A stretch of 30,909 nucleotides of DNA from CAKOSP01 sp964372145 (GTDB taxonomy: Bacteria > Bacillota_I > Bacilli_A > RF39 > UBA660), in the NCBI GenBank assembly GCA_964372145.1, contig CAYJPM010000006.1, positions 1-30,909 of the forward strand. The letters run 5' to 3'. Shown here in pieces: positions 13,985-22,576 of the stretch. The position numbers and the translations under genes were made by a program. The stretch's first letter is position 1. Each line of letters starts with the position of its first letter. Under the pieces are notes generated by a model. It searched no databases. It was not told where the DNA came from and saw only the letters and a list, made by a program, of their open reading frames with translations.

Positions 13985-15580
13985 ATTTATACTAGCTTTT
14001 ATGAACGATTTAAATAGTGGATGCGCTTTAGTAGGTCTACTTTTAAATTCTGGATGAAATTGACAAGCAATAAAATGTTTATGACTAGGTAATTCAATTA
14101 TTTCAACTAAATTACTTTTATCATTGATACCAGAAAACACTAATCCTTTTTCTTCTAAAGTAGTTCTGAATTCATTATTAAATTCATATCTATGTCTATG
14201 TCTTTCTAAAATATTTTCTTCTTTGTATGAAGTCATAGCTAGTGTATCATTTTTTATATGACAATCATAATTTCCTAATCTAAGAGTACCACCCATATTA
14301 TTTATAGATTTTTGATCAGCCATTAAATCTATAATTGGATTTTTACAATTTGTATTAAATTCAGTAGATGAAGCATCTTCAATATTACATACATTTCTAG
14401 CAAATTCTATAACTGCGATTTGCATTCCTAAACATATTCCAAAATATGGTATGTTATTTTCTCTAGCATATTTACATGCATTTATTTTACCTTCAATACC
14501 TCTAGTACCAAATCCTCCTGGAACTAGTATTCCTTTAACATCTTTAAAAATTTCTTTTAAATCAGCATTTTCTTTTTCTAATTTTTCAGAATCAATCCAT
14601 TTAACGTTTACTTTAGTGTTAAATTCATATCCGGCATGTTTTAAAGCTTCTTTAACAGATAAATAAGCATCTTCAAGTGAAACATATTTTCCTACAATCG
14701 CTATATTAACTTCATTTTTTAAATTATCAACTGTATTAACTAATTTTTCCCAATACTTGATATCACCTTTGTTATTTTTTAGTTTGAATTGTTTAAGAAT
14801 AATTTCTTCAATATTTTGTTTATTAAAGTTAATTGGTATTTGATATATATTTTTTACATCAACAGCTTCAATTATATTTTCAAGAGGGAAACCTCCGAAT
14901 AAAGATAATTTATGTTTAATATTATCTTCAATTGGGGAATTAGATCTTGTAACTAGTATATCAGGTTGTATACCTAATTTTCTTAAATCAATAATACTAT
15001 TTTGAGTTGGTTTTGTTTTATGTTCATTAGATCCATATAAGAATGGTATTAATGTTGTATGTACAAATAATGTATTTTCTTTTCCTTGTTCTGATCTAAA
15101 TTGTCTTAGACTTTCAAGCATAACTGAAGATTCTATATCACCAACTGTTCCACCAATTTCAGTTATTACAATGTCTGCTTTACTAGTAGTAGCAGCTTCA
15201 TAAACTTTATTTTTAATTTCATTAGATATATGAGGAATTATTTGGATTGTTGCTCCTAAATAATCTCCACGTCTTTCTTTTTCTATAACAGATGAATAAA
15301 TTTTTCCATTAGTAACATTTGAAGTGTAGTTAAGTTCTTCATCTATAAATCTTTCATAATGTCCTAAATCTAAATCTGTTTCAGATCCATCAGCAGTTAC
15401 AAAAACTTCTCCATGTTGTATAGGACTCATTGTTCCTGGATCAACATTCATGTAAGGATCAAATTTTTGCATAAATACTTTGTATCCTTTTGCTTTAAGT
15501 AATAACGCTATTGAACTAGCAGTTATACCTTTTCCTAAACCAGAGCATACACCTCCGGTAATAAATATAAATTTTGTCAT
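13976..15580 (-). CDS. pyrG: CTP synthase
   Basis: A full-length enzyme of 534 residues that makes CTP from UTP, glutamine and ATP. The N-terminal synthetase domain has FITGGVCSGLGKG (residues 6-18), KFDPYMNVDPGTMSP, and DGSETDLDLGHYERF, which binds Mg-ATP and UTP. The C-terminal class I glutamine amidotransferase has PGGFGTRG, the nucleophile Cys in YFGICLGMQIA, and the His-Glu pair in CQFHPEFKSRP. The ribosome binding site AGGGAG (plus 15589-15594) lies eight bases before the ATG. The leader can form a small AGAGC/GCTCT hairpin, but I see no T-run attenuator like that of Bacillus pyrG. Confidence 0.97.
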   Translation of the reverse strand: MTKFIFITGGVCSGLGKGITASSIALLLKAKGYKVFMQKFDPYMNVDPGTMSPIQHGEVFVTADGSETDLDLGHYERFIDEELNYTSNVTNGKIYSSVIEKERRGDYLGATIQIIPHISNEIKNKVYEAATTSKADIVITEIGGTVGDIESSVMLESLRQFRSEQGKENTLFVHTTLIPFLYGSNEHKTKPTQNSIIDLRKLGIQPDILVTRSNSPIEDNIKHKLSLFGGFPLENIIEAVDVKNIYQIPINFNKQNIEEIILKQFKLKNNKGDIKYWEKLVNTVDNLKNEVNIAIVGKYVSLEDAYLSVKEALKHAGYEFNTKVNVKWIDSEKLEKENADLKEIFKDVKGILVPGGFGTRGIEGKINACKYARENNIPYFGICLGMQIAVIEFARNVCNIEDASSTEFNTNCKNPIIDLMADQKSINNMGGTLRLGNYDCHIKNDTLAMTSYKEENILERHRHRYEFNNEFRTTLEEKGLVFSGINDKSNLVEIIELPSHKHFIACQFHPEFKSRPTKAHPLFKSFIKASINKK

Positions 15581-15622
15581 AATAAGTACTCCCTAATTGA
15601 GAGCTCTTATTGGCTCTTTTTA

Positions 15623-15631
15623 ATTATATCA
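15623..15631 (-). promoter_or_regulatory. Extended -10 element of pyrG
   Basis: TGaTATAAT on the minus strand, about 43 bases before the start codon. There is no good -35 box. Confidence 0.5.
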
Positions 15632-15703
15632 AAATAATTATATTTTTTATACGACTTTACATTTATTTTAATAAAAAAATCAATTACATATAATTTACCA
15701 ATA

Positions 15704-15732
15704 TTGTAATATTCTAGTAGTCATGCTATAAT
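15704..15732 (+). promoter_or_regulatory. Promoter giving a leaderless mRNA
   Basis: TTGTAA (15704-15709), 17 bases, TATAAT (15727-15732), with TG at 15724-15725. The start codon is at 15739, exactly where transcription should begin. Confidence 0.75.
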
Positions 15733-15738
15733 TAATTA

Positions 15739-18444
15739 ATGATAGACGTTGTTAAAGATAAATTAAAGAATATATTAAAAAAGAAAAATTTAATAATTAT
15801 ATTAATATTTTTCTTTTTTGTTTTAATAAGTTTTTCATTTGCATATTTGGCTATATTTAATTCTGATAGTGCAGTTACTGATACGAATGTAGTTACTGGT
15901 AAATCTAGTTCTTTAACATTTAGTCAAAATAATGATTCTTTAAATATATTTGCTACTCAAGATAATTTTGCTGAAGGTAAAGGTAATTTATCTGATTCAA
16001 CAACAGGAAGTGCAACTTTAGTTTCATCTAAATCTGGAGAAACATTAACTAGTAATTATAATGTTTATATAGATGTCAAATCTAATAATTTTGTATATAC
16101 TCAAAATAATACAGTTCCTGAAATAATATTAAAAGTTACTGGACCTGATGGTGAGATTAAATCTATAGATGGTTTATCTTATACAAGTTCAATAGACGCT
16201 AAAACAGGAGAAACTATTACAGGTTTTGATATAACTACACATAAAGGTTTAATTAAAATAAAAGAAAATGAAGAAATTAGTACTAATGATAATGATAAGG
16301 GAATTACAGAAAATTGGAAAATTGAAATAATTTTATTAAATTTATCTACAAATCAAAATGAAAATGCTGGTAAAGAATTTTCAGCTAATTTGTTAATGCA
16401 AGAAGAAATATATAATGAACAACCTATAACAGGTGAAAAAGTATATGCAACTGTTTCTGGAGGAACAACAAATATTTCTGGTATAACTAAAATGACATAT
16501 GCGAGTATGGACCATACTCAAATGATCACTAATAAAAATGAAGCAGATCCATGGGTTTTAAATCCACATATAGGTATATACTTTTTAAAATATGATGTTT
16601 CAGATAGTTTAATTAAAAAAGAACATTCAAAAGTAGAAGTAACGATTGAATATTTAGATGAAGGAACTGGAAGTTTTTATATTATTTATAATTCATCTGC
16701 TTATAATGCTAATGTTACATCAAGCAATATTGGAAATATTTTTTTGAATAATTCTGCATCAGGTACTACAGTAGATTTAAATGTATCTTTAGAATATGAT
16801 AATCAAAGAAAATCTGATTTGGTAATATTAGAAAATACTGGAGAATGGAAATCTAAAACTTTTATATTAGATTATGCATATTTTAACAATGCATTAGATG
16901 GGTATGATTTTGCAATAACTAATCAAGCACTTGGTGAAGATTATTCATTTCCTACTACGCTAAGTATTAGAAATGTTACTGCTCAGAGTATAGGTGAAAT
17001 AATATATGAAGAAACTGAAGCAAATTTACTATATAATATAACTGATTTATCAAATGATGATATTCTTTTAGAAAATGTAGAAAATATAAACAAAGATTCT
17101 AGTTCTTCTAGTAATTTTACGATATCTACTAAAATTGATAGAAATAGTAGTTATGAAATTGATTTTTCTATTTCGGGTAAATCATATACTGTAGAATCTT
17201 CATTGTTTAGTGTTATGTCTTCTTCTAATAGTTCTGTATCAAATTCTGATTTTTTTGGAGTATGTACTCACTTTGGGCTTCCTTGGTTTTATGAAAGTGT
17301 TGAAATTAAATCAAATATTACTGGATTGTCTAATACAGGTTGGATTAGAGATGAAATAAGATGGAGTGAAGTTGAAAAAGTAAAAGGGGTTTTAGAAATT
17401 CCTGCTATTTCTGATGAGTATATAGATTCTAGTATTGATAAGGGAATAGAACCTTTACTTATTCTTGCATATGGTAATGATTTTTATGATGGTGGAGGAG
17501 TACCGTATACTGAAGAAGGATTGAAAGCATTTGAAACCTATATTACTAAAGTTGTTACTCATTTTAAAGGAAGAGTTAGTCACTTTGAAATATGGAATGA
17601 GTATAATCATCCAGCATTTAATAGTACTTCAAGACCTACTGAAGATTATGTTCAATTACTTGAATTAGCATATAATACAATTAAAAAAATTATTCCTGAT
17701 GCTGTTGTTATAGGTGGAGCTATGGCTATAGATTATGAAGGTATACCAGAAGAATGGTTTAGAGAAATTTTAGATGGTGGAGCTTTAAATTATATGGATG
17801 CAGTATCTTACCACCCATATTCAACAACACCTGAATATGGTCAATTTTATCAATCTATTACTGCTATGAATAATGTTATGAGTGACTATGGTAAAGTATT
17901 GCCAATATGGATTACTGAAGTGGGATGGCCTGTTACAGATAAACAATATAGTGCTACTGAAAAAGATTCAGCGGAATATTTAGTAAGATCATATGTTTTA
18001 GGTAATGCAGCTGGTATAGAGAGAATATTTTGGTACGATTTAATAAATGATGGTACTAATAGTTCTTATGAAGAACACAATTTTGGTCTTATTAGAAATT
18101 GGTATGATTATAAAACTCCATTAGCAGTAAAATTGCCATTTTTAGCTTTTAATACTGCTTCTAGTCAATTATCAAATCTTGAATTTGTTGAATTTATTAG
18201 TGAACCTAATTTGACTACTTATCCAAATTTAATGGCGGTGAAATTTAAGAAAATTAGTAGTAGCGAAAGTGTAGTGGTTGCGTGGTCAACTTTTACTGAT
18301 ACTGAAATATCACTTACAACTAGTAGTTCTAGTGTAACTGTTACTGACATATATTCTAATTCATATACTGTGAATGCTCAAAGTGGTAAGATTAACATTC
18401 CTGTTACATCATCACCAGTATTTATAGAAGGATTATTTTATTAG
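15739..18444 (+). CDS. Exported clan GH-A glycoside hydrolase with CalY-like N-terminus
   Basis: A 901-residue protein. A basic stretch and a membrane segment (about residues 18-36) lead to SFAYLAIFNSD and DTNVVTGK, which recall the CalY/TasA export signals at 4286-6769. Residues 240-415 look like a beta-sandwich, possibly carbohydrate-binding (GEWKSKTFILDYAYF). From about residue 505 comes a TIM-barrel hydrolase resembling GH39/GH5 enzymes: FFGVCTHFG, WIRDEIRWSEVE, the acid/base Glu621 in FEIWNEYNHP, SYHPYS, and the nucleophile Glu727 in WITEVGWP. PslG, a GH39 matrix hydrolase of Pseudomonas, is a possible functional parallel. It would cut a surface or matrix polysaccharide; the substrate is unknown. 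There is no ribosome binding site and the mRNA appears leaderless. A small beta domain may close the C-terminus. Confidence 0.82.
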   Translation: MIDVVKDKLKNILKKKNLIIILIFFFFVLISFSFAYLAIFNSDSAVTDTNVVTGKSSSLTFSQNNDSLNIFATQDNFAEGKGNLSDSTTGSATLVSSKSGETLTSNYNVYIDVKSNNFVYTQNNTVPEIILKVTGPDGEIKSIDGLSYTSSIDAKTGETITGFDITTHKGLIKIKENEEISTNDNDKGITENWKIEIILLNLSTNQNENAGKEFSANLLMQEEIYNEQPITGEKVYATVSGGTTNISGITKMTYASMDHTQMITNKNEADPWVLNPHIGIYFLKYDVSDSLIKKEHSKVEVTIEYLDEGTGSFYIIYNSSAYNANVTSSNIGNIFLNNSASGTTVDLNVSLEYDNQRKSDLVILENTGEWKSKTFILDYAYFNNALDGYDFAITNQALGEDYSFPTTLSIRNVTAQSIGEIIYEETEANLLYNITDLSNDDILLENVENINKDSSSSSNFTISTKIDRNSSYEIDFSISGKSYTVESSLFSVMSSSNSSVSNSDFFGVCTHFGLPWFYESVEIKSNITGLSNTGWIRDEIRWSEVEKVKGVLEIPAISDEYIDSSIDKGIEPLLILAYGNDFYDGGGVPYTEEGLKAFETYITKVVTHFKGRVSHFEIWNEYNHPAFNSTSRPTEDYVQLLELAYNTIKKIIPDAVVIGGAMAIDYEGIPEEWFREILDGGALNYMDAVSYHPYSTTPEYGQFYQSITAMNNVMSDYGKVLPIWITEVGWPVTDKQYSATEKDSAEYLVRSYVLGNAAGIERIFWYDLINDGTNSSYEEHNFGLIRNWYDYKTPLAVKLPFLAFNTASSQLSNLEFVEFISEPNLTTYPNLMAVKFKKISSSESVVVAWSTFTDTEISLTTSSSSVTVTDIYSNSYTVNAQSGKINIPVTSSPVFIEGLFY

Positions 18445-18454
18445 TAATAATATT

Positions 18455-18482
18455 AAAACAAGATTGTATTCTTGTTTTTTTT
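18455..18482 (+). terminator. Intrinsic terminator (ACAAGA family)
   Basis: AAAACAAGA (18455-18463) pairs with TCTTGTTTT (18470-18478), followed by T. Closely similar hairpins occur at 23156 and 23550. Confidence 0.85.
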
Positions 18483-18493
18483 ATAAAATATAT

Positions 18494-18521
18494 TTGTATT
18501 TTATTTTATATGATGTATAAT
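18494..18521 (+). promoter_or_regulatory. Promoter of the metallophosphoesterase gene
   Basis: TTGTAT (18494-18499), 16 bases, TATAAT (18516-18521). Confidence 0.55.
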
Positions 18522-18551
18522 AGTTTTTATTATGAGAGGATTTATGTAAAT

Positions 18552-19439
18552 ATGAAATATGAATTAAATAGAGAGTTACTTTTAGAGTATATTCAAAATG
18601 ATTTGGATATTGGTCAAATATCAAATATAACTAACATACATAGAAGTAAAATATTGTATTCTTTAGCTAAACAAGAGCAAAATGATGAATATTCTAAAAT
18701 AATTAGAGATTATATTTCAGATAATATAATATTTAAAACTTATAATGATTCTGCACTTTTTATGATAATAGCGGATGTACATATGTGTAGTTTAAATCAG
18801 AGATTAGATTATTTGTATAAAGCATATGAATATGCAGTTTTACATAAAATTAAAGAAGTTTATGTTGTTGGAGATTTTATACATTCTATTTTGTCCGGAT
18901 CAATAGAATCATGTAAAGATTATGAATCACAAATAAATTATTTTATTAATCATTTTCCATACGACGAAAATATTCAAAATAATTTATTATTTGGGAATCA
19001 TGAATATTACTTAGAAAATAATAGTGGATACGATATATGTTCTTTACTTGAACAAGCTAGAGATGATTTTAATGTTTTGGGATATAAAAGATCATATGTA
19101 AATATTTGTGGTAATAATGTGTGTTTTAAACATCAAAATATAACAAATAAACTAATTGTTCCAACAATTAGTCATGATATTAAATTTAGTGGTCATCATC
19201 ATTATGTTAAGTATTCAAGAGAATTTCATCATTTTTTTAGAAAGCAAATTCATGAATATTATGTGCCTCATTTATCATATTTTAATAATAATCAATCTAG
19301 TATGGATAGCAGTGCTGGTTTTTATTTAGTGAAAGCATATGATAATGATACATATAATAAATTTAATATTCTATATTTTGGTGTAGATGACAAAGTTCAC
19401 GAAATCGATAAAAATCAAATAAGATTGTACAAGAAATAG
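18552..19439 (+). CDS. Metallophosphoesterase with N-terminal helix-turn-helix-like segment
   Basis: A 295-residue protein with the calcineurin-type metal motifs in order: Asp75-x-His77 (ADVHMC), Asp108 (VVGDFIHS), Asn149-His150 (FGNHEYY), a His in FKHQN and the GHHH group (215-217). These bind two metal ions and cut phosphate esters; the substrate may be a nucleotide, nucleic acid or protein. Residues 5-45 (QNDLDIGQISNITNIHRSKI) look like a small helix-turn-helix, as in some phage and plasmid versions, so a nucleic acid substrate is possible (inference). I chose the ATG at 18552, with GAGAGG at 18534-18539; the in-frame ATG at 18510 lies before the promoter -10 box. Confidence 0.8.
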   Translation: MKYELNRELLLEYIQNDLDIGQISNITNIHRSKILYSLAKQEQNDEYSKIIRDYISDNIIFKTYNDSALFMIIADVHMCSLNQRLDYLYKAYEYAVLHKIKEVYVVGDFIHSILSGSIESCKDYESQINYFINHFPYDENIQNNLLFGNHEYYLENNSGYDICSLLEQARDDFNVLGYKRSYVNICGNNVCFKHQNITNKLIVPTISHDIKFSGHHHYVKYSREFHHFFRKQIHEYYVPHLSYFNNNQSSMDSSAGFYLVKAYDNDTYNKFNILYFGVDDKVHEIDKNQIRLYKK

Positions 19440-19455
19440 TTATGTATGATATAAT
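19425..19455 (+). promoter_or_regulatory. Promoter of the SPFH/zinc-ribbon pair
   Basis: TGaTATAAT (19447-19455) with TTGTAC at 19425-19430; the 19-base spacer is long. Confidence 0.45.
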
Positions 19456-19491
19456 TTATTTGTAAAGTTATTTATAGAAAGAGGTAATATT

Positions 19492-20691
19492 ATGGGATTA
19501 ATTAAAGCTTTTACAGGTGCTGTTAGTAGCACATTTGCAGATCAGTGGTTGGATTTTTACGAACCAACTCCAAATGTACCAGCTACGGCTGCTATGTTTC
19601 CTGCAGTAAAAAATCAACAAAACAATGGAAATGGATCTAACACAAAAGGGTCAGAAAATGTAATTACTAATGGAAGTAAAATAATTGTTCCTGAAGGAAT
19701 GGGTTTAGTCTTAATGCAAGATGGTGGAATTACAGGTGTAATTACTGATGCAGGTGGTTATGAGTATAGAAGTGAAGATACTAATGCTCAATCAGTATTT
19801 GCTGGTGATGGAATAATAGGTCCACTAGTTAAACAATCTTGGGAAAGATTTAAATTCGGTGGTGTTCCTGGTGCAAATCAAACAGCATTTTATGTTAATT
19901 TGAAAGAAATAGTTGGAAATAAATTTGGTACACCATCTCCAATACATTTTTTTGATAATTATATAGGAGCACAAATTGGTTTAATGGCGAGAGGATCTTA
20001 TTCAATAAGAATTGTTGATCCAATATTATTTATCAAACAATTTGTTCCTTCTGATGTTATAACAGGCAATGGTATATATGATTTTGCTGATTATAACAAT
20101 GCTGGATCACAACAATTATTTGATGAATTTATTGATACATTAGATGCTGGGTTTGCTAGTTATACTTTAAGTCCTGATTATGATGGAAATATCAATTCTT
20201 TAAAATCAGATAGAGCTGGTATTAGTACTGCTTTTGCTACTGAACTAGAAAATAAATATTCTTGGAAAACTAATAGAGGAATTCAATTAGGAGTAGTTGC
20301 ATTTCAATCTTTAGAATATGATGAAGAATCAATGAAAATCCTTAATGAAATGAGAGGATTAGATGCTTTAAATAAAAATGGTAGAGCAGATGTTTTAATG
20401 AAAAAATCTGTTGCTGCTGGTATACAAGCTGCTGGTGAAAATGGTGGTGGAACTGGTATGGCATTTATGGGAATGGGTATGAATGCTGCTGGTGGAATGA
20501 TGAATGCTTTTGGGCCTCAACAAAATCAACAACCAGTGCAACAACCAGTTCAAGGAGTAGTTGCTGGTGATGCAGTTCCTGCTGAAGATCCATATGCAAA
20601 ACTAGAAAAATTAAAAGGGTTATTAGACAATAATATTATAACTCAAGAAGATTTTGATAAAGAAAAAGCTGAAATTTTAGGAAAAATTTAA
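19492..20691 (+). CDS. SPFH-domain protein with C-terminal SHOCT (YdjI-like)
   Basis: A 399-residue protein of the 'virion core protein-like' SPFH group. An N-terminal part (ADQWLDFYEPTP) is followed by the SPFH region (about residues 60-290, with SKIIVPEGMGLVLMQDGGI, VFAGDG and GSYSIRIVDP). A Gly/Met-rich stretch and a Gln/Pro stretch come next, then a SHOCT module (about 366-399, KLEKLKGLLDNNIITQEDFD). B. subtilis YdjI has this layout and works with YdjG and YdjH to bring PspA to stressed membrane. The next gene, two bases after the stop, is a zinc-ribbon membrane protein that fits YdjG, which supports the match. No pspA is in the window. The ribosome binding site is GAGG at 19481-19484. 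Confidence 0.82.
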   Translation: MGLIKAFTGAVSSTFADQWLDFYEPTPNVPATAAMFPAVKNQQNNGNGSNTKGSENVITNGSKIIVPEGMGLVLMQDGGITGVITDAGGYEYRSEDTNAQSVFAGDGIIGPLVKQSWERFKFGGVPGANQTAFYVNLKEIVGNKFGTPSPIHFFDNYIGAQIGLMARGSYSIRIVDPILFIKQFVPSDVITGNGIYDFADYNNAGSQQLFDEFIDTLDAGFASYTLSPDYDGNINSLKSDRAGISTAFATELENKYSWKTNRGIQLGVVAFQSLEYDEESMKILNEMRGLDALNKNGRADVLMKKSVAAGIQAAGENGGGTGMAFMGMGMNAAGGMMNAFGPQQNQQPVQQPVQGVVAGDAVPAEDPYAKLEKLKGLLDNNIITQEDFDKEKAEILGKI

Positions 20692-20693
20692 TT

Positions 20694-22136
20694 ATGAATA
20701 ATGGTGTTAATGATACTAATGTAGCAACTGAAAATAAATCAGTTGCTGCAACACCAAATGACGTTCAGTCATTAGATTTATCAAAAAAAACAACAGATGG
20801 ACAAACTAAATGTCCTAGTTGTGGAGCAACAGATATAATTCTTAATCCAAATACAGGAAAGTTAAGATGTAATTATTGTCGTCATGAATTTGAGGATGAA
20901 ACAATAAAAGATGAATCTATTTTTTCACTTGAAGGTGTGATAATAGGGACAGGTGCTAGTACTATTGAAACTGATGTTGAATCGATAATCACAATTAAAT
21001 GTGAAAGTTGTGGTGCTGAAGTAGTTATTGATTCTAACGAAGAAACACAATCTAGATGTCATTGGTGTCGTAATATTTTATCTATCAACAAAAAAATACC
21101 TAATGGAGCTATACCTGATATGGTTTTGCCATTTAGTATAAAAAAAGAAGATGCGGAAAGTAGCATAAAATCTTTTGTTAAAAAAAGACAATTTTATGCT
21201 AATACAATATTTAAAGCTGAATTTACAACAGAAAATATTTTAGGTGTTTATCTTCCGTATATGGTTGTTGATGTTAATGCACATGCAACACTTAGTGGTG
21301 AAGGTGAAGTCTTAATAAGAGAATATACTGTAGGTTCAAAAGAAAATAAAAAAACTAGGTACGACGCTGATAGTTACTTTATAAAAAGAGAGTTTGATAT
21401 AGCAATTAATAATGTAACAGTTGAGTCTAGTTTAGATAAATTAAATCATGGAGATAATTCTAAAACTAATAATATAATAAATGCTATTATGCCATTTGAT
21501 ATTGAAAATTGTGTAAGATGGGATGCTAATTACTTAAGAGGTTTTACATCTGAAAAAAGAAATGTAGATATTGAACATGTTCAAGATTTATTAGTTGCAC
21601 AATCTAAAGATATAGCTCAGTTTAAAATGAATGAAACTTTGAAAAAATATAATCGTGGTGTAAGATGGGATGATGAAGTTTTAAATATTAAAGGTCAAAA
21701 ATGGTTAGCTGCGTATTTACCTGTATGGATATATAGTTATCAACAAGTAAATGGCAATAAAAAAATATTACATTACGTTGCAGTTAATGCTAGAACTAAA
21801 GAAATAATGGGAAGTGTACCTGTTAACACTCCTAAATTACTATTTGTATCATTTTTAGTTGAATTAGTAGGATTTTTTGCAATGTTATTTGTAGATTCTG
21901 ATATAAGTTTCCTATTTTTGTTAGCAGGTTTTATTTATTATTTTATTATATATAATAGATATAGAAATCATACTGCTAGACATTTTCATGAAACTGAAAC
22001 TCATTCAGTAACAAAAAATTTATTAGAAGAGGATAAGTTTTTAAAAAGAAAAAAAGGTTTATCTAATTCTAAAATATTAGGAGTTAATAATAATTCTGTT
22101 GAAGGTAGTAGTATAACTAATAATATATTTAAATAA
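20694..22136 (+). CDS. Double zinc-ribbon membrane protein (YdjG-like)
   Basis: A 480-residue protein. Two zinc ribbons are visible: Cys40/43/59/62 (CPSC, CNYC) and Cys103/106/122/125 (CESC, CHWC), of the TFIIB type. A central region (about 145-370, with LPFSIKKEDAE, LGVYLPYMVVDV and LAAYLPVWIYSYQ) is the extended domain usual in this group. Two membrane helices follow near residues 383-430, and a basic tail. It starts two bases after the SPFH gene, with AGGA in the end of that gene as ribosome binding site, so the two proteins are made together. By analogy with YdjG/YdjI it would anchor the SPFH protein at the membrane (inference). A terminator follows its stop. Confidence 0.8.
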   Translation: MNNGVNDTNVATENKSVAATPNDVQSLDLSKKTTDGQTKCPSCGATDIILNPNTGKLRCNYCRHEFEDETIKDESIFSLEGVIIGTGASTIETDVESIITIKCESCGAEVVIDSNEETQSRCHWCRNILSINKKIPNGAIPDMVLPFSIKKEDAESSIKSFVKKRQFYANTIFKAEFTTENILGVYLPYMVVDVNAHATLSGEGEVLIREYTVGSKENKKTRYDADSYFIKREFDIAINNVTVESSLDKLNHGDNSKTNNIINAIMPFDIENCVRWDANYLRGFTSEKRNVDIEHVQDLLVAQSKDIAQFKMNETLKKYNRGVRWDDEVLNIKGQKWLAAYLPVWIYSYQQVNGNKKILHYVAVNARTKEIMGSVPVNTPKLLFVSFLVELVGFFAMLFVDSDISFLFLLAGFIYYFIIYNRYRNHTARHFHETETHSVTKNLLEEDKFLKRKKGLSNSKILGVNNNSVEGSSITNNIFK

Positions 22137-22157
22137 AACACATTATTGTGTTTTTTT
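22135..22157 (+). terminator. Intrinsic terminator
   Basis: AAAACACA (22135-22142) pairs with TGTGTTTT (22147-22154), with loop TTAT and a T run. Confidence 0.85.
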
Positions 22158-22178
22158 ATTTAATTATTTAAGTATGTC

Positions 22179-22187
22179 TGATATAAT
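22179..22187 (+). promoter_or_regulatory. Extended -10 element of the PH-domain gene
   Basis: TGaTATAAT at 22179-22187; no clear -35 box. Confidence 0.45.
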
Positions 22188-22209
22188 TTAAATATATTTG
22201 GAGGTATTT

Positions 22210-22572
22210 ATGAATTTAAAAGAAAGAAAAAGATGGTTATTTTTTGGATTGCCATTTACATTTACTACTTATGAATTAACTGATGAATTATTAACTATTA
22301 AAGAGGGATTTTTAAACAGAAAAGAAAATTCTTGTTATATGTATAAAATAACTGATGTAGTTTTAAATCGTTCATTTTTTGAAAGAATATTTGGTTTAGG
22401 AACTATAGTTTGTCATACTGGTGATACTACTCATCCGACAATTACGTTAATTCATATAAAAAATTCTGTAGTAGTTAAAGAAGCTTTATTAAAAGTAACT
22501 GAAGAACACAGAATAAAAAGAAGAACAGTTAATATGCAAAGTATTAATGCAGATGATTTAGAAATGGAATGA
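22210..22572 (+). CDS. Bacterial PH-domain protein (bPH_2/YdbS-like)
   Basis: A 120-residue protein built on one bacterial pleckstrin-homology module: FTFTTYELTDELLTIKEGFLNRKENSCYMYKI-type strands (about residues 16-50), then ITDVVLNRSFFERIFGLGTI and TLIHIKNSVVVKEALLKVTEEH, which is the helix end. Unlike most YdbS proteins it has no clear membrane helix; WLFFGLPFTF (9-18) is a short hydrophobic patch only. PH modules of this type are often membrane-associated, but the ligand is unknown. The ATG at 22210 follows GGAGG (22200-22204); an in-frame TTG at 22198 overlaps that site and is rejected. It is followed four bases later by a Nudix gene. Confidence 0.72.
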   Translation: MNLKERKRWLFFGLPFTFTTYELTDELLTIKEGFLNRKENSCYMYKITDVVLNRSFFERIFGLGTIVCHTGDTTHPTITLIHIKNSVVVKEALLKVTEEHRIKRRTVNMQSINADDLEME

Positions 22573-22576
22573 TATA

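Noticed and set aside
11094..14666. Open frames at 11094-11399 (minus), 12999-13193 (minus) and 14451-14666 (plus)
   Set aside because: Each lies inside a well-supported gene on the other strand (ybiT, the antiporter, pyrG), lacks a ribosome binding site and has no recognisable protein pattern.
15599..15620. Attenuator in the pyrG leader
   Set aside because: The AGAGC/GCTCT hairpin has no T run on the pyrG strand, and the transcript start lacks the GGG run used for reiterative transcription in Bacillus pyrG.
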